From Sphaerulina vaccinii (lineage: Eukaryota > Ascomycota > Dothideomycetes > Mycosphaerellales > Mycosphaerellaceae), in the NCBI GenBank assembly GCA_022570795.1, contig JAKUDP010000001.1, positions 2,666,001 to 2,730,000 of the forward strand: a stretch of DNA of 64,000 bases, in the 5' to 3' direction. Made by a program: the position numbers and the translations under genes. Of the stretch, positions 29,201 to 41,344 are shown piece after piece. Every line of letters starts with the position of its first letter. Within the stretch, counting starts at the first letter, position 1. Below the pieces are notes generated by a model. It did not search any database. It had not been told where the DNA came from and saw only the letters and a list, made by a program, of their open reading frames with translations.

Positions 29201-31639
29201 TTATGCTGTTGAAGTCGGCTGACCCTGGCCTTCGTAATCTTGCAAGGGAATAAATCTGGCTTCCGCGGGCATGGCTGCTGGGCCTGTCAAGGAAGGAATC
29301 CGTTGTTGATAGTTGTACGACTGTTGCGCAGTGCCTGGAAGACCCGTTGCCGGCGATGCGAGATAGCCACTGAATGTCGAGTACCCAAGTTCGGAACCAT
29401 AGTGCGCAGAAGGCTGATGCCAGGAAGTCGTTTGTGCGCCTGCGGATGTAGGTACTGAGAGGCGTGGATCCGGATGCCCTGCTGACGGCCCGATGCCGAG
29501 ACCTGCTGGCATAGCCCCGTGAGGCATACCATGAGGCGAGTATACAGTATGCTGCATCTGTGGTTGCGCATAGACGTGACTGTGGGATGCTGAGCTCGAA
29601 GCGGAGCGTGGCGATGCAGCTGGTCGTTGATCCATACCCATATCAGAAGGTCGGCTCATGGAGTAGCTTGAGCCTGGAACGTGCAATACACCGGCAGTCG
29701 ACGAATAACTTGCAGACTGCGAGGATGTTAGCTGTGCATCAATATCGAGAGGAGTGCATTGCATATGCATGCAAGGATGACTTGCATATTTGCCAATGAT
29801 CTTCTTCAAAGCGGTCGCCAAGATGCGCCACGGGAACACCTTCACGTCCTTTTCGATGTTTCTCGGTTTGGGATTGGGGAAGCCCATGATGAGCTTGAAA
29901 AACTCCTCACTGTCTGCCTTGGTCTTGGAGACTGTTGCCGGCCGGAACCCCTCAAGATTGCGACGGATGCGGTTCTTTTCTTCCACGGTGAAGCGTACTG
30001 CGACCAATGATTCCAGTAGCGAAATGGTGTCCACTGATGTGACATAACATTCCTGTTTCTCTTCCCACCAGATGCAGCTGACGCAGATGCTGTTGGGTAA
30101 GCGGTCTTCCAGTGTGACGGGTTCGAACGTGGCGGAGATCACACTGCCAGTTTGGCTGCGCCTGAACTGCACAAGACGCCGTCTCGTTTCCCACTCCGCA
30201 GCAGTCCAGCCATCGGCCATTTTGGTCAGCTCTCCTTCGATCTTGAGCATAGCTTTCGTGTTTGATGGGTACACAGTGTATGGATTGAAGACTGGTGTGG
30301 CTGTCATGGTTGCGCCGGGAGTGGTGGGCGATCCTTGTAAAGTCGAGGTGCGTATGAGAGGTGGAGCAACTCCACCCACCGGTGATGGCAGCAGATGTGA
30401 ACTCTTGTTCTGAGCTGACATCGAGTTCATGGAAGGACTGCGAGTAGTCTGAACAGGCGCATACGACCAAGATGGACTTTGCGAGGTCGTGAGCGATGGG
30501 GTCGCAGTCGCAGGCGTTGCATAGTATTGCTGCGATGGCATGCGCGACATTGATGGGTTGTACGCATTCTGGTAATCCGTGGCGCCACCGCTGTATCTTC
30601 GTCCTTGCTGGTACACATCTGGAATTGCTGGTACACTTGGCCGCCTGTAAGAAGCAGATGGCGACTGGGCATATCCTTGTGAGAGATTATGCATCGATGG
30701 CTTCTTTGCTGGCGATCGTCGCGGAGATGACTCAAGTGAGCGCTTCCGTTTGTGTTGTACTTGGAGTTGAGGAGCGGCCATCTGCTGAGGAGAATCGAGC
30801 GGGTAATAGGCCGGCGCCTCAAGGTATGTGAAGTTTCCCACATCGAGGTTAGGAGAGTCCCAGCTAACAGCAGAGTCGTCCATGATGAGGCGAATCGGCA
30901 CTTCTGGGCTTGGAGAATGTGTATCGGCGAGCGATGGTGTTGTTGATGCGAGTGAGTAGTGGTAGCCTTGAGCTGTAGGTGTCTTGGTCAAGATACTCTC
31001 GCATTTTTTGGCTCCGAACATGATCACTGGTGTAACTCGTGGTGCGTCGAAGTCGTATAAGCTGTGAAAGTAGATTGTCACTTGCGTGCCTGCAGGGCCT
31101 GATTCGGGAGTGAAGCTCTGTATCGTAGGGACTTGACGGGCGGGCTGCTGGAGATATGCAGGGTACTGGACCACCTGCTGACCATAATAGGCTGGATCAT
31201 GCGTTGCGTATTGTTGAGCAGATGGTACCAGGCCGACCGTAGTGGATGATTGGGGCAGGCCAGATGGTACCTGCGCCTGAGCAGCTACATAATCGGTCGG
31301 GTAGGTAGGGTGTGCAGCGACGAAAGCGCCGTAGGCTTGATGCCCCTGCTCGGGTCTTGTGGCTGTTTGGTAGTCTGTGGTGTGCGTCACGTCAGTCATC
31401 TGGCCCTGCTGTTCTTTCACATGCCCATGCTCCCACGCTTGCGGAGCGAAGCGGCAGGAACAACTCTTGCCGTGCTTGTCCCGTTGCTATCGTAAGCTAA
31501 GTTACGAGCTAATGTATAGCGAGGCACACCACCCCCAGCATCCCAACCTCAGGCAATACCAAGCCAAAATCGCGCAAATAGTGATGGGATTTCACGTACC
31601 ATACACATCGTAACTCTGCGCTTTGTCGTACTCCGACAT
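29201..31639 (-). CDS. medA: Developmental regulator MedA (Medusa/Acr1/Ren1 family)
   Basis: A 40-nt first exon (31600-31639, MSEYDKAQSYDVY) is joined to 29201-31437 across an intron of about 160 bp (GTACGT donor; AAG acceptor at 31438 keeps the frame, but a second acceptor 20-odd bases further is possible). The product is about 758 residues. The unique MedA core lies near residues 410-560: WTAAEWETRRRLVQF, ICVSCIWWEEKQECYVTSVD, VRFTVEEKNRIRRNLEGFRP, KLIMGFPNPKPRNIEKDVKV, FPWRILATALKKIIGKY. Flanks are long Gln/Ser/Pro/Tyr-rich disordered regions; a TIG-like strand pattern (FTPESGPAGTQVTIYF) sits near residue 120. MedA proteins are nuclear regulators of conidiophore development, adhesion and virulence in moulds. 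The upstream 4 kb is gene-free, so regulation may be complex. Confidence 0.88.
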
Positions 31640-34600
31640 CGACAGCAGATAGGTTCGGGGATCGGGTTGCGCCAGTGAGCCAGCTTCGGTATGGGATTGG
31701 TAGTTTTCAGCGAGTGATGCGGGAATACCGCAGTCTGCATCGACGACAAGGACCTCCTTGCTATCTGTTCTTCGGACCTGCGAAACAGTCAGTGATCTTG
31801 TTCATCGATGCTGAGTCCATCGCATAAGCGACACAGTTGTCAAGATGTGTGTTGTTGCAAAAGTCAGATAGATGTTCACATCCGCGATGAGACGTACCTG
31901 GTGACGCATGCGCTTGTTCAGTTCCAGCTTGGCAAGTGATCGATGTCGAACGGAAGACAAAGTACGCAAAAGGGCAGTCTGCTGCCACTTGTACGACGGT
32001 GGATGTATGGGCGCGTACCTTTTACGATCCCAATGCGCGCTTCGATGGGCTGAATGAACTGGTGGGGTGGGTTTGCAGCAGCTATCCGCTTCAGAGACAT
32101 GCAGAAATAGACCGCTTTTCCCTTTGACGTGAGTGTCAGACTGCGACTCCCGTCCTGTCGGCAGCGTCGACCGCCTCAAAGAATGACACCTATTCGTGCA
32201 AAGGCAATCTAGATGTTCGTGCAGTCGTTCGCAGGAGATTGCAGGGTAGTTCCCGAGAGCTGGTACCAAGGACCTGGCGTTCCGCTACTGTGCGTACCCG
32301 ACGCGGATTGCCAGCGCGGTATCAAAGCGACAGCGCTGTAGGGACTGTGTTTTGGCTGACACAATCAGAATACCTGCTGCTGGAATTAGCCTCCGACGCT
32401 GTCGCCAAAAATCGATGCCTGTTGTGGTGATTGCAATTCTCGCTCATACCGGGTCGAACAAAGAGAAGCTGACGATGGAGCGCCTCTGGCGACGCCTATT
32501 GTGGGGTCGGTGGCTGTTGTCGATGTCAGATATACTGATCGGATGTGATGTCGTCCTTTCGCGTTCATCAACCAGCGACTGGTTCCCGGCGCGTCAAGCG
32601 AACAATGATGAGGAAGATCGCCCGCGTCGGCTTTCGAGGTTGGGAGTTGACCAGGTGTTCAGGCTGCGACGTGCGGAATGACCTCTTGTTTAGAGAGCGA
32701 ACCAGGAACCGAGGCGGCAAAGGAGGGAGTAGTTCATGCAAGGAAGAGTTGGGGAAGAACGAACCTCACTTGCAGAAGATGTACGGCAGCGACCGCTTCG
32801 GCTCTTGTTTAGCGATGCTGGAACCAAACAATCGAAAGATGGCTGGTTGCCAGCACAGCGCAGCGGTATCGCGGCAGAACAACTGATCGAGGTTCCGTTC
32901 AATGGTGTGTCCAAGGAATGCCTGATGATGACTTACGGCAGGTGGTTGTCCAGGTCACCTGACGATCGAGGCTCGCGTCGTTGCGTCAAGCGGGCCTGAA
33001 GCTACGGCGTAAGCTACCAGACTCTGAAGAGCGTTGGATTTGGTGGATCTGTTCGCAGCGTACCACAAACCGTTACCAGAGTTCTGTAACGCGGGTCGGT
33101 GGCCACAAGATGCGGCTTGTGTCAAGGAGGCTCGACGGGAGCTGTCCTTTGCTGATCGAATGCCTTGGCACTAGGTCGGTGTGGCAGCAAGCCAGGTCGG
33201 TGGAGCTGACCTAGGAATGCTCACCACTGTGCCGGTGTATCTGAGTCAAAAGCGTGGAGGCCCGAAGAGTGTTTCAGATTGTCTTGAGCAAGCACGGATT
33301 CAAGCCGGTGAGCATGCGTGTGCGTTGAAATCGGGAGAAGCGTAAGCCTTGTCGGTCAGTCGTAGATCTGTGCAGAAGTCTGTGTATAGGTGAGGTAAAG
33401 AGTGTGCGAATGAGTATAGCAAGTAAGCGCAGCAGTAGTTAGGATAAACAATAGTCTGAGAGATGTAGCGAGTGAACGACGATCAATATCCGCACAGACA
33501 GTAGTCAAGAAACGCTCTCGAGAAAGTAGAGGCGTGCTTGGAGGGGTGGTCGTTTCGTTTCCTCGACACCGAGCCAGCATGGTATGCCAGGCATCTGACT
33601 GGCCTAATGACGCCAGCGCGACCTCCCATGGCAGCGCCAGATTGCGTCTGTGGAAAGCCTTGGGAGACGATATGGCCATAGCCAGCCCAGGGTGAATAAG
33701 GGCAGTTCAGTGGCCCTACCCGGTCAGACACCATCGGACTATCTTTAGGACAGTCACCGAGCGCCCGTGAAGAAGCTTAAAACTTTGTGTCAACTGTGCT
33801 CCAGTGTGTTGTGGCCCTGTGGGAGCTGGACACAAGATATGGGTGACCCGATCGCGGTCTCGCGCACTTGCCAACGGCCACGCCTCTGGTTTCTGGTTGC
33901 TGGCTGTGGAATGGCAGGGCATCGGCCTTCTTCGGGTGGCTTCCTGTCAGCTGCACAAAGGGGGATTCGGGCGCGATGGGCAGTGGGAGAGAGGCTACAC
34001 AAGGAGCAGTCAACCATCCCTTGCGCGCTCGCCAGAGTCCGATATTCCTGCGGGGTCCGCCTCGATAGGGCGCATGAACTAGCTCGCACCCAGGAACGCG
34101 ACTAGAGGGTCAGAGGGTCCCACCAGGCGGCCGTAGAGAGCTGTCAGGTTCGAAGTGTCAAATGGAGAAAGGTGCAGTCCGAGAGAAGCGTCGTCCAGAT
34201 CCGCGAAAGCACGATGCAAAAGCAGCCAAGCCCAAGCCCTGAAGTGCACAGCGCGAATTGAGTTTTTGGAAATAGACTAGCGAATCCAATGAACAGCCAC
34301 AACATCCTCGCACAGCCCGCAGGCACACCCGCTTTCGTGGCCCTCTCTGGCGGTACAGTAGATGCACGCCCAGTGAGGAAATATCGATATGATCAAGCCA
34401 TCATGCTGTGGTCCACCGTGTGCCGCGTCCGTCTGCTTTGGGCCATGTCCAACGACTGCAACGGTCACCGTACCCGCGAAATCAGGCCAAGCAGGCGAAA
34501 TCAGGCAAATTCATCAAACGGCCATAGCGAATCCGCTAGCGACGATCTCTCGTGCACTATCACGGCTTGAACCTATTCTCCTGTGTCACTGGTCACTGGC

Positions 34601-35137
34601 CTACAACTAGCCTTCTACTTTATGTGCACTGCTGCTCATGAACCTGCAGGGTCAGTCGTCTTCAGGACAGGATAGGCCATGTTCAATCAAGATCTGCTTT
34701 CTACACTTTATCGCCTCACGCCTCACGCCTCGCGCGAGAAGACCGCTTTCCGAGCACCTGGCACCCCATCTCGTAATTCGCCTGCCAGCTGGTTGTTTGC
34801 AGCCAGGTCTGGCCAGTCAATACCTTGTCTGCCATGCTTCGCCATCGAAGGCGACTGGCGGCTTCTGGGCGCGCTGACTTCGGCATGCAGTGCACGATCA
34901 ACGACTAGCATGGTTTGCAGATTGTGATGAGAACAGAGGAAGAAAGTAGCGAAGGTGGTGGAATGGACGACTAATCCGCTGGTATTGCATATGTCGGTAT
35001 GACTTGGGGAACAGCTTCGTTCCGTGGGAATGATCAGTAAAGAGATGCAAATGCTGCCACCATGCGTTCGCAGCATGATGCAAGCTTAATGCGTTTTAAG
35101 AAGGCAATGGCGAGATTACAGGGCTATCGCGCGATAG
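31640..35137. other. Large gene-free region upstream of medA
   Basis: About 3.5 kb with no convincing gene on either strand, the longest such stretch in the window. Many short open frames of up to 150 codons exist, but none shows conserved motifs. Likely contents are the medA promoter and a long 5' leader. I see no transposon ends, tRNA, or strong tandem repeat. Confidence 0.45.
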
Positions 35138-35563
35138 CTAGGCCTTGACTGGATTGACAGCGTGAGGCTGGTAGGCAAAGTTGTCTAGGGTTGTTGCACG
35201 AATTTGGCACTTCATCGCACGCTTCACACACGAGCTGAAGCGTATCAATCTTTGAACCGGCGTATTACAAATGTCGCTGATTGGCGACTTCTCGATTATC
35301 CTCGTTTGGTCAAGAGCGCGAAGAGCACTCTGTAACAGCTTGGGTCGCCCGTTGAAGGCCCGCGATGAACCATGGTGACTGGTAGCGGTGGCAGGAGGGT
35401 TCATTGAATTGGCGGCAGAAAGAGCAGTAGGGTCATGCACGTTACGCTGCAGCAGATCCAGGTCGTGGAAGCTTTCAGGTCCAGCACGCATGGCATCGAG
35501 AAGCTGTGGAGATATCGTGAGACATGGGGAAACACAAGACCATACAAAAGCACGAGCTGCCAT
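35138..35563 (-). CDS. Doubtful uncharacterised ORF downstream of RRN7
   Basis: 141 residues from an ATG (MAARAFVWSCVSPCLTISPQ). The frame continues upstream past an in-frame TAG with plausible residues (NLPEDLW), so this could be the last piece of a decayed or differently spliced gene. No recognised domain. It lies on the same strand as RRN7, only 55 bases beyond its stop, and may simply be part of its 3' untranslated region. Confidence 0.25.
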   Translation of the reverse strand: MAARAFVWSCVSPCLTISPQLLDAMRAGPESFHDLDLLQRNVHDPTALSAANSMNPPATATSHHGSSRAFNGRPKLLQSALRALDQTRIIEKSPISDICNTPVQRLIRFSSCVKRAMKCQIRATTLDNFAYQPHAVNPVKA

Positions 35564-35618
35564 CGCAAAGTTCAAAGCCTACCACAGATCTTCAGGTAGG
35601 TTGCCCGGATGCGAACAC

Positions 35619-37628
35619 TCAAGACTCTGCTCGATCTGCTTCCCTCAGCTCCTTCTCGACGTGCAGTAGTTTGCGCTCGATCGCGAACACAGCTCTCAAC
35701 ATGCCGTGAAGTGGATAGCCGGCCAATCGAGCGGCCTGAATGTGGAATGCCTTGGTGGCACCATGCAGTTCCTCCACCACTCTGTACTGGACATACGAAT
35801 TGCCTGTGCGTGGAACATCGTCGGCAGGCTCTTCCGTGACTATTCGCTGTGGACGAAGTCCTGCTTGAACCCGGGCGAGCTTCTCGTCCGAAGTGTTGCC
35901 AGAGTCGCTAATCTCGGTGCGTGCACGTGGGGCGGTGGCCTCGTTCTGGCTCTCGTTGTGCGTTGGGAACGTTCTGAACAGCAGTCTCCTCCATTCTGCA
36001 TGGGCACCGGCTCTGCCGCGCTCGCGAACTTCTTCAGAAGCGATATTGCCTTCGTACCAGTCGAGATATTCGTCCAAACGGTCATCTGCCAGACCCAGAC
36101 TTTGCGATTCCGTCATCGTGAAAGCGGTTTGATGTGTGAGGTGGCTGGACTCATCTTGCGACACGAGACGGTTGGAGCCATCGTTTCTACTGTTTCCAAC
36201 GTTCACAACATCATCTCGGTCGTCCTGGACTTGTTGCCATGCACTCCAGTCCATCTTCAAGGCTATCATGTCGTTTGCAGACATCGGATAACGCTTAGCA
36301 TCATCGAAAGGAAACAACATCTTGGTTGCGATGACGACCAACGACATCAATCGCACTTCTGGGTAACGCAAGCTGACGCTGGACCATGCCTTTGCATCAA
36401 CACTGTAAAGGAAGTCAAGCTCGAGCACGCGACTGAGCCGCTGCGCAGTGACAAAGACCTCGAGCGGTAACTGCAGGGCCTTCACCCATCGATAAAGCAC
36501 CAATGGGTGGTTCAATGGGGGCGCTTGCATACCCACGTCAACATCGAGACTTGTCAATAGATCGAGAATCTTGCGGTGAAAGGTTTCCACTCGCAGTAGA
36601 TCCTGCGGCCGCAATGGCCCTTGCAGATGACCTGGTAGGCGATCTCTCATTGACAGCGGCACTTCTCGTGCTGCACGATAGTAGAGCAGATCGCCATCAT
36701 TGATCCACTTGTGCATATCTGCCACAGTGATTGGTATCCTCAGGAGCAGTATACCAACATATATCAGAGACAAAAGCTCGGTGAGCTTTGGATTCTGTGG
36801 TTGCTTGCGCAATGCCGTCCTGCGACGTGAGGTCACGGTCTCAGCGTCAGTGCCGGATTCACCTTCAGATTGCGAGCTAAACATGCGTGACGATTGTGCC
36901 TCCGTGTCAGTGTCGCCATCGTATGAGACCTGCAGCATGTTAGGCATGTTCGTCTCATGTGATCCCAATTCGCCGCAGTGTATGCCCGCATTCCAGTCAA
37001 GCTGCAGTAGCTTGCCGCTGATACCATTGCCAGGGGTCTGTGACTACCAGAGGAAGAGTAAAGGTGCAGATCTGGCGAAGGGTAGGGTTGGGTATCGTTA
37101 GCCGGGACTTGCCTTGTGTTGTAGTTTCTGCAATCGCAATGCAAAGAGATCTCTGACCACGGTCTCAAGTTCTCGAGGCAGTTTCTGAATATCGATCAAC
37201 CATCGAAGTTGTTTTCGTAGAATAAGCTGTATGCAGAGAAGGTAGTGCTCAAAGGCTTTAGTGCCAGTGAAACCAGATACTAGAGGCGAACATTGTTAGC
37301 TCATCCACCAATCCATGCACTTTGTCCTCATCACCGCCTTCTACACCTCACCGCCATAGCAGCAGACGACACGGGACAGAAAAGAGACAAGAGCCGACCC
37401 ACCTTTCGTCCTTCCACTCTCAGCATCACTGTCTGCTCCACCGCGCCTCTTCGTCGTCCTTCCAGCAATGATCAACTCTCCAGTATCCTGACTTACGATC
37501 AAGCCAACATCCGACTGCTGGTGACCTTGCTCGCAGTACGTGAAACCATCATCTCCAACATGGAAGCGTCGAGAGCCGCAGTTATCTTGAGAGCAAGAAG
37601 GTCTGCGAGAGCGGTGTCTTTGCGACAT
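35619..37628 (-). CDS. RRN7: RNA polymerase I initiation factor Rrn7 (TAF1B-like)
   Basis: Exons 37403-37628, 37113-37279 and 35619-37037 give 603 residues. Exon 1 carries the N-terminal zinc ribbon: C12-x4-C17 and YC32EQGH36 (RRFHVGDDGFTYCEQGHQQ), typical of the TFIIB-like Rrn7/TAF1B family. The next exon encodes FEHYLLCIQLILRKQLRWLI and the cyclin-fold part follows (LTELLSLIYVGILLLRIPIT, LYRWVKALQLPLEVFVTAQR, SLVVIATKMLFPFDD). Rrn7 is part of core factor, which recruits RNA polymerase I to the rDNA promoter in the nucleolus. Intron 1 is 123 bp with branch site GCTAAC; intron 2 (37038-37112) appears to use a GC donor (AAG|GCAAGT) with a CAG acceptor. An acidic/Ser-rich linker sits between ribbon and cyclin folds. 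Confidence 0.9.
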
Positions 37629-38344
37629 GGTGAGTGCCGAAGCACTTCCTGATGGATATGGCTTGGCAGGCAGGCACGAACGACCAGCTTTGACGACCTA
37701 AGGTTCCTGTTCCTGTTGTCCGATTATGAATACGTAATCGCTCGTGCTTGATCTGATTCGAGTTGGCTCGTCGATCAGTATGACTCAAGTGTCTTGGTAT
37801 GTGCGGTGACTGGTAGATGCTTCTCATCTGAATCCGTGAAGTTTCGACCTTTGGAGCAGATTCTCTTGGGTCAGCATCTTTGATGAGCCAATCACGATCT
37901 CGATGAAGGTAAGGCACAATTTAGATGCCTCAAGGTGTCCCGATTGTAGGTCTTGAAAGTGGAAATTGGATGGTTTCGGGCGGTGTTAAAAAGTTGAGTC
38001 TAAAGTTGAAATTCGAGGTTCAAGCTTGAAGCTCGGACAAGTGGAGGCACATGTGAAGTCACAACATTGAGCATTATTCGTGAGACAGCAGAATGAAGGC
38101 AAGAAAATTTTGTTAGGCACAACGACCTGATATCATGTCTACTCATAAATACGTTCGACGTGAGACGCCGAGGCGCTCGGCCAGAAGCACGACTATTCCT
38201 AGCGAGTATTATTCGCTGTTACAACACCGTTCATGCTGCATCTCATAACACGTGGAAAACGTGAGGTAATGCTCGAGCTTTTATTTCCCGGTAGGCGCTT
38301 CGCGTGATAAATCGGATCGCTGCGCACTCTTCACTGCGAGACAC
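37629..38344. other. Intergenic, promoter of RRN7
   Basis: About 700 bases between the RRN7 start and the eIF5A stop, same strand. AT-richer near 37960-38150. No gene or repeat seen. Confidence 0.4.
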
Positions 38345-39125
38345 TTAACCCTTTGGAGCCTGTGATAGAATTGTTAGTCTCGAGTATGTCCAAAGCTGTG
38401 CTGATGTTGTACTGACCTCCTTGGCATCAATGCAAGCCTCCTCACCCATAGCAGTGAGGATGATAACATTGGTGTCCTTCTCCTCGTCCTTGAAGAGCTT
38501 GTTGATCTTGTCACCGGCCTCTCCATCTGGGACCTTGACGTCGTCCTTGGTGGTGCCGTCATCGGACATGAGGGAAAGGAAACCATCATCAGTGATGTCG
38601 AGCTATCCATTTTGTCAGCTATTTGCCCGCTTTTCTCTTCATGTCATGTATAGGAGCTTCCTCTTACAAGCTGGTACTCGCGGCGAGAGACGTTTGGCAC
38701 GTCCATGTTGTGGGTGGATGGGGACAAATCCTCCAACTTCTTGCCAGTGAAGATATCGATGGCGATCAAGTGGACCTTGGCGTGACCGTGCTTGCCAGTC
38801 TTCGAGGTAGACATGTCGACGATCTTGCATGGGCGGTTCTTAATCACAACGTGGCCGTTCTTCCTCAAGGCAGAGCACTGCATGGGAAAGGTGGCGGAGG
38901 AGCCAGCATCGGCGCTGTCGAAGGTGTGCTCGTGCTGTGAAGAAGCAATAAAGTCAGCAAGTTGTTGCGCACGCGCACACTTTTTGAGTCTGGTTATGGA
39001 GGGCAGTGGTCGCGAGGCGCCACAAAAATGCCGAAGTGCGCTGTATGTGTCGCAGAAGGGGGCGCTATGGCGGTATAGCGTTGGAAAAAGGGCAGACATA
39101 CCTGGGCATCATTTGGGTCCGCCAT
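38345..39125 (-). CDS. eIF5A: Translation factor eIF5A
   Basis: Four exons (39102-39125, 38668-38934, 38417-38602, 38345-38359) give 163 residues, the usual length. The first exon encodes only MADPNDAQ and the last only APKG plus stop. The hypusine loop is STSKTGKHGHAK, where the Lys between Gly and His is the residue modified by deoxyhypusine synthase; around it are GHVVIKNRPCKIVDM and KVHLIAIDIFTGKKLEDLSP. The C-terminal OB domain reads LLDITDDGFLSLM to INKLFKDEEKDTNVIILTAM. eIF5A relieves ribosome stalling on Pro-rich stretches and aids termination in the cytosol. The 167-bp first intron right after the start is typical of highly expressed fungal genes. It diverges from COG3. Confidence 0.97.
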
Positions 39126-39343
39126 GTTGAGATCGGGTGGTGTGGTAAAGAGGTGGTGTTGTTGTAGATGGTGGTGGAGAATCGAGGTCGAATTTCGAAG
39201 ACGAAGAAGAGGGGTGAAAGTATTTAATGTGCACGTGGGGTGGCGCTCCTTTCGTGGTTCTGCAGAAGGGTTCAAGCTCCACTTGCCTTGAAGTCAACCA
39301 TGGACAACCTCTTCGCATTCACTCACCGGCAACACTCACCAAT
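39126..39343. promoter_or_regulatory. Divergent promoter, eIF5A and COG3
   Basis: 218 bases between the two start codons. On the eIF5A strand it is CT-rich with ACCACC and CATC runs, common in strong fungal promoters and leaders. Assignment is by position. Confidence 0.4.
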
Positions 39344-41344
39344 ATGAGTCTTTGGCTGAATAGATTCACCGATCAGGCAACATCACGAGAACCTACGCCT
39401 TCAGCAACGCCGACCAGGATATCCTCACCTGCTCCACGACGCTCGATACAGCTCGGTCCAAGCACGAGTCTTCCTCGACGACCAGGCATCCAACCAAGAA
39501 CATCCTCACTTTCGGTCACATCACTTGCAGGATCAGCAGAGAGTCTCCCGGCGACAGCGAGGATACCCAATGGCACGAGTCTGAAGGGTCAATTGGCTGG
39601 TAGCGCGGACGTGCCTGATCCTCTTGATGTGCTTGCGAGCATTCTTGGGCCTGTTCCGTCAAATGGAACTGCGGACGGCGTTGAGGACTTTGTGGAGATA
39701 GCCGACGATATCGAATTCGGTGACTTGAGTTTGGAGGACTTTGCCAATGCTCCTGTGGAACCTGCGTCCACGCCTAAGATCGAGGAGAGCGCTATCGTAC
39801 AAGACTTCGAAAAGGAAAAGGACAAATTCGAAGACCTTCACAGATCCATCTTAGCCTGCGACGAAGTTCTGAAATCTGTCGAATCGTACCTGACCAGCTT
39901 TCAGGCCGAGTTGGCATCTGTATCTGCTGAGATTGAGACACTACAGAATCGATCCACGACACTGAACAATAAGCTTGATAACAGGAAAGCCGTAGAGAAA
40001 GTGCTGGGCCCGGAAGTTGAAGCCTTCAGTATACCTCCCGGGGTTGTCCGGAAGATCACAGAAGGTGCTGTCGATGACCAGTGGATCAAATCGTTGCAGG
40101 AACTGGAGAAACGATCCAAGGCCATTGATGCCAAACTGAAAGAGGGCAAAGACATCAAAGCCGCGCAGGATGTCAAGCCATTTATCAACGATATCTCTCT
40201 GAAAGCTGTCGAACGTATACGAGACTATGTTGTGGCTCAAATCAAAGCTCTGCGCTCGCCCAGCATCAACGCTCAAGTTATACAACAAAACAGCTTCCTC
40301 AAATATAAGGAGGTCTTTGCGTTCTTGACGCGACAACAGCCCCAGTTGGCTGAAGAGATCTCACAGGCATATATCTACACCATGCGCTGGTACTATCTAC
40401 ACAACTTCACACGCTATAAAGCTGCACTGGATAAGCTGAACGTACATATCATCGACCAGACAGAGGTCATCGCTGCAGATGGCGGTGTAAAACGAGGGGT
40501 CAAGGGAACTGCACCTCATGATGCCTTCTCGCTGGGTCGCCGAAAAGATATACTGCGTGGCATCAAGGACACAGCGCTTCCATCTTTCGCTGCAGAAGAC
40601 GATAGAGGCACACACTACTTGGAAGTGCCATTCCGAGCAATGAATCTGGCTCTGATCGACAATGCTTGCGCAGAGTACTCATTCCTGACCGAGTTCTTCT
40701 ACAAACAGTCATATCATGCCAACAATCGCAAGTTCAACGAGATCTTCCAGCCGACATTCGAACTTGGTCAGGCTCTCACCAAACAGCTGATTGATTCTTC
40801 TTTTGACGCTCTCGGAGTATTGACTTGCGTTCGTCTATCGCAGCATTTCGCTTTCGAGCTGCAGCGCCGCAAAGTTCCAGTCGCAGAAGGATATATCAAC
40901 GGCACGAACATGCTGCTATGGCCTCGATTCCAGCAGATCATTGACGCTCATTGCGAGTCAATACGGAAGACTACAGCAGCATTATCCGGCAAGCCTGCAG
41001 GCTCAGCGCTCAGCCTGACTACATCCGCTGCAACTGCTCAGACTACTGCGCCGCACCCACTGACACAACGATTCGCAAACTTCTTGCAAGGCATACTAGC
41101 ACTCAGTGGCGAGGCGGGCGATGATGAGCCAGTGTCGAACAGCTTGATACGATTGCGAAAAGAGTATGAAGCTTTCTTGACGAAACTGAGTAAAGGCATC
41201 GCGGAGGCGAGAAAGCGCGAGAGATTCTTGTTCAACAATCACTCCCTCGTATGTACCATCATTGGCGACACAGAAGGAAAGCTTGCAGAAGACGTGCAAG
41301 AGCACTTTGTAGATCTTCGAGATGCGCTGGGCATAGATTCGTAG
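39344..41344 (+). CDS. COG3: Conserved oligomeric Golgi complex subunit 3 (Cog3/Sec34)
   Basis: 666 residues from the ATG at 39344 (MSLWLNRFTDQ), intronless; the open frame extends upstream but without conserved sequence. After a Ser/Pro-rich N-terminus, the Sec34 region spans about residues 140-300 with coiled coil (FEKEKDKFEDLHRSILACDE, TLQNRSTTLNNKLDNRKAVE), then KYKEVFAFLTRQQPQLAEEI, YIYTMRWYYLHNFTRYKAAL and RALGLRR-like LGRRKDILRGIKDTALPSF. Cog3 is a lobe A subunit of the COG tether, which captures vesicles for retrograde transport within the Golgi. Length and C-terminal organisation agree with fungal Cog3. Confidence 0.92.
   Translation: MSLWLNRFTDQATSREPTPSATPTRISSPAPRRSIQLGPSTSLPRRPGIQPRTSSLSVTSLAGSAESLPATARIPNGTSLKGQLAGSADVPDPLDVLASILGPVPSNGTADGVEDFVEIADDIEFGDLSLEDFANAPVEPASTPKIEESAIVQDFEKEKDKFEDLHRSILACDEVLKSVESYLTSFQAELASVSAEIETLQNRSTTLNNKLDNRKAVEKVLGPEVEAFSIPPGVVRKITEGAVDDQWIKSLQELEKRSKAIDAKLKEGKDIKAAQDVKPFINDISLKAVERIRDYVVAQIKALRSPSINAQVIQQNSFLKYKEVFAFLTRQQPQLAEEISQAYIYTMRWYYLHNFTRYKAALDKLNVHIIDQTEVIAADGGVKRGVKGTAPHDAFSLGRRKDILRGIKDTALPSFAAEDDRGTHYLEVPFRAMNLALIDNACAEYSFLTEFFYKQSYHANNRKFNEIFQPTFELGQALTKQLIDSSFDALGVLTCVRLSQHFAFELQRRKVPVAEGYINGTNMLLWPRFQQIIDAHCESIRKTTAALSGKPAGSALSLTTSAATAQTTAPHPLTQRFANFLQGILALSGEAGDDEPVSNSLIRLRKEYEAFLTKLSKGIAEARKRERFLFNNHSLVCTIIGDTEGKLAEDVQEHFVDLRDALGIDS

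Noticed and set aside
34389..34610. ORF beginning with a cysteine-rich stretch (SCCGPPCAASVC)
   Set aside because: No signal peptide, cysteines stop after residue 20, and the rest looks like chance translation.
35706..36470. 254-residue plus-strand ORF antisense to RRN7
   Set aside because: Mirror of the RRN7 coding strand; no independent motif.
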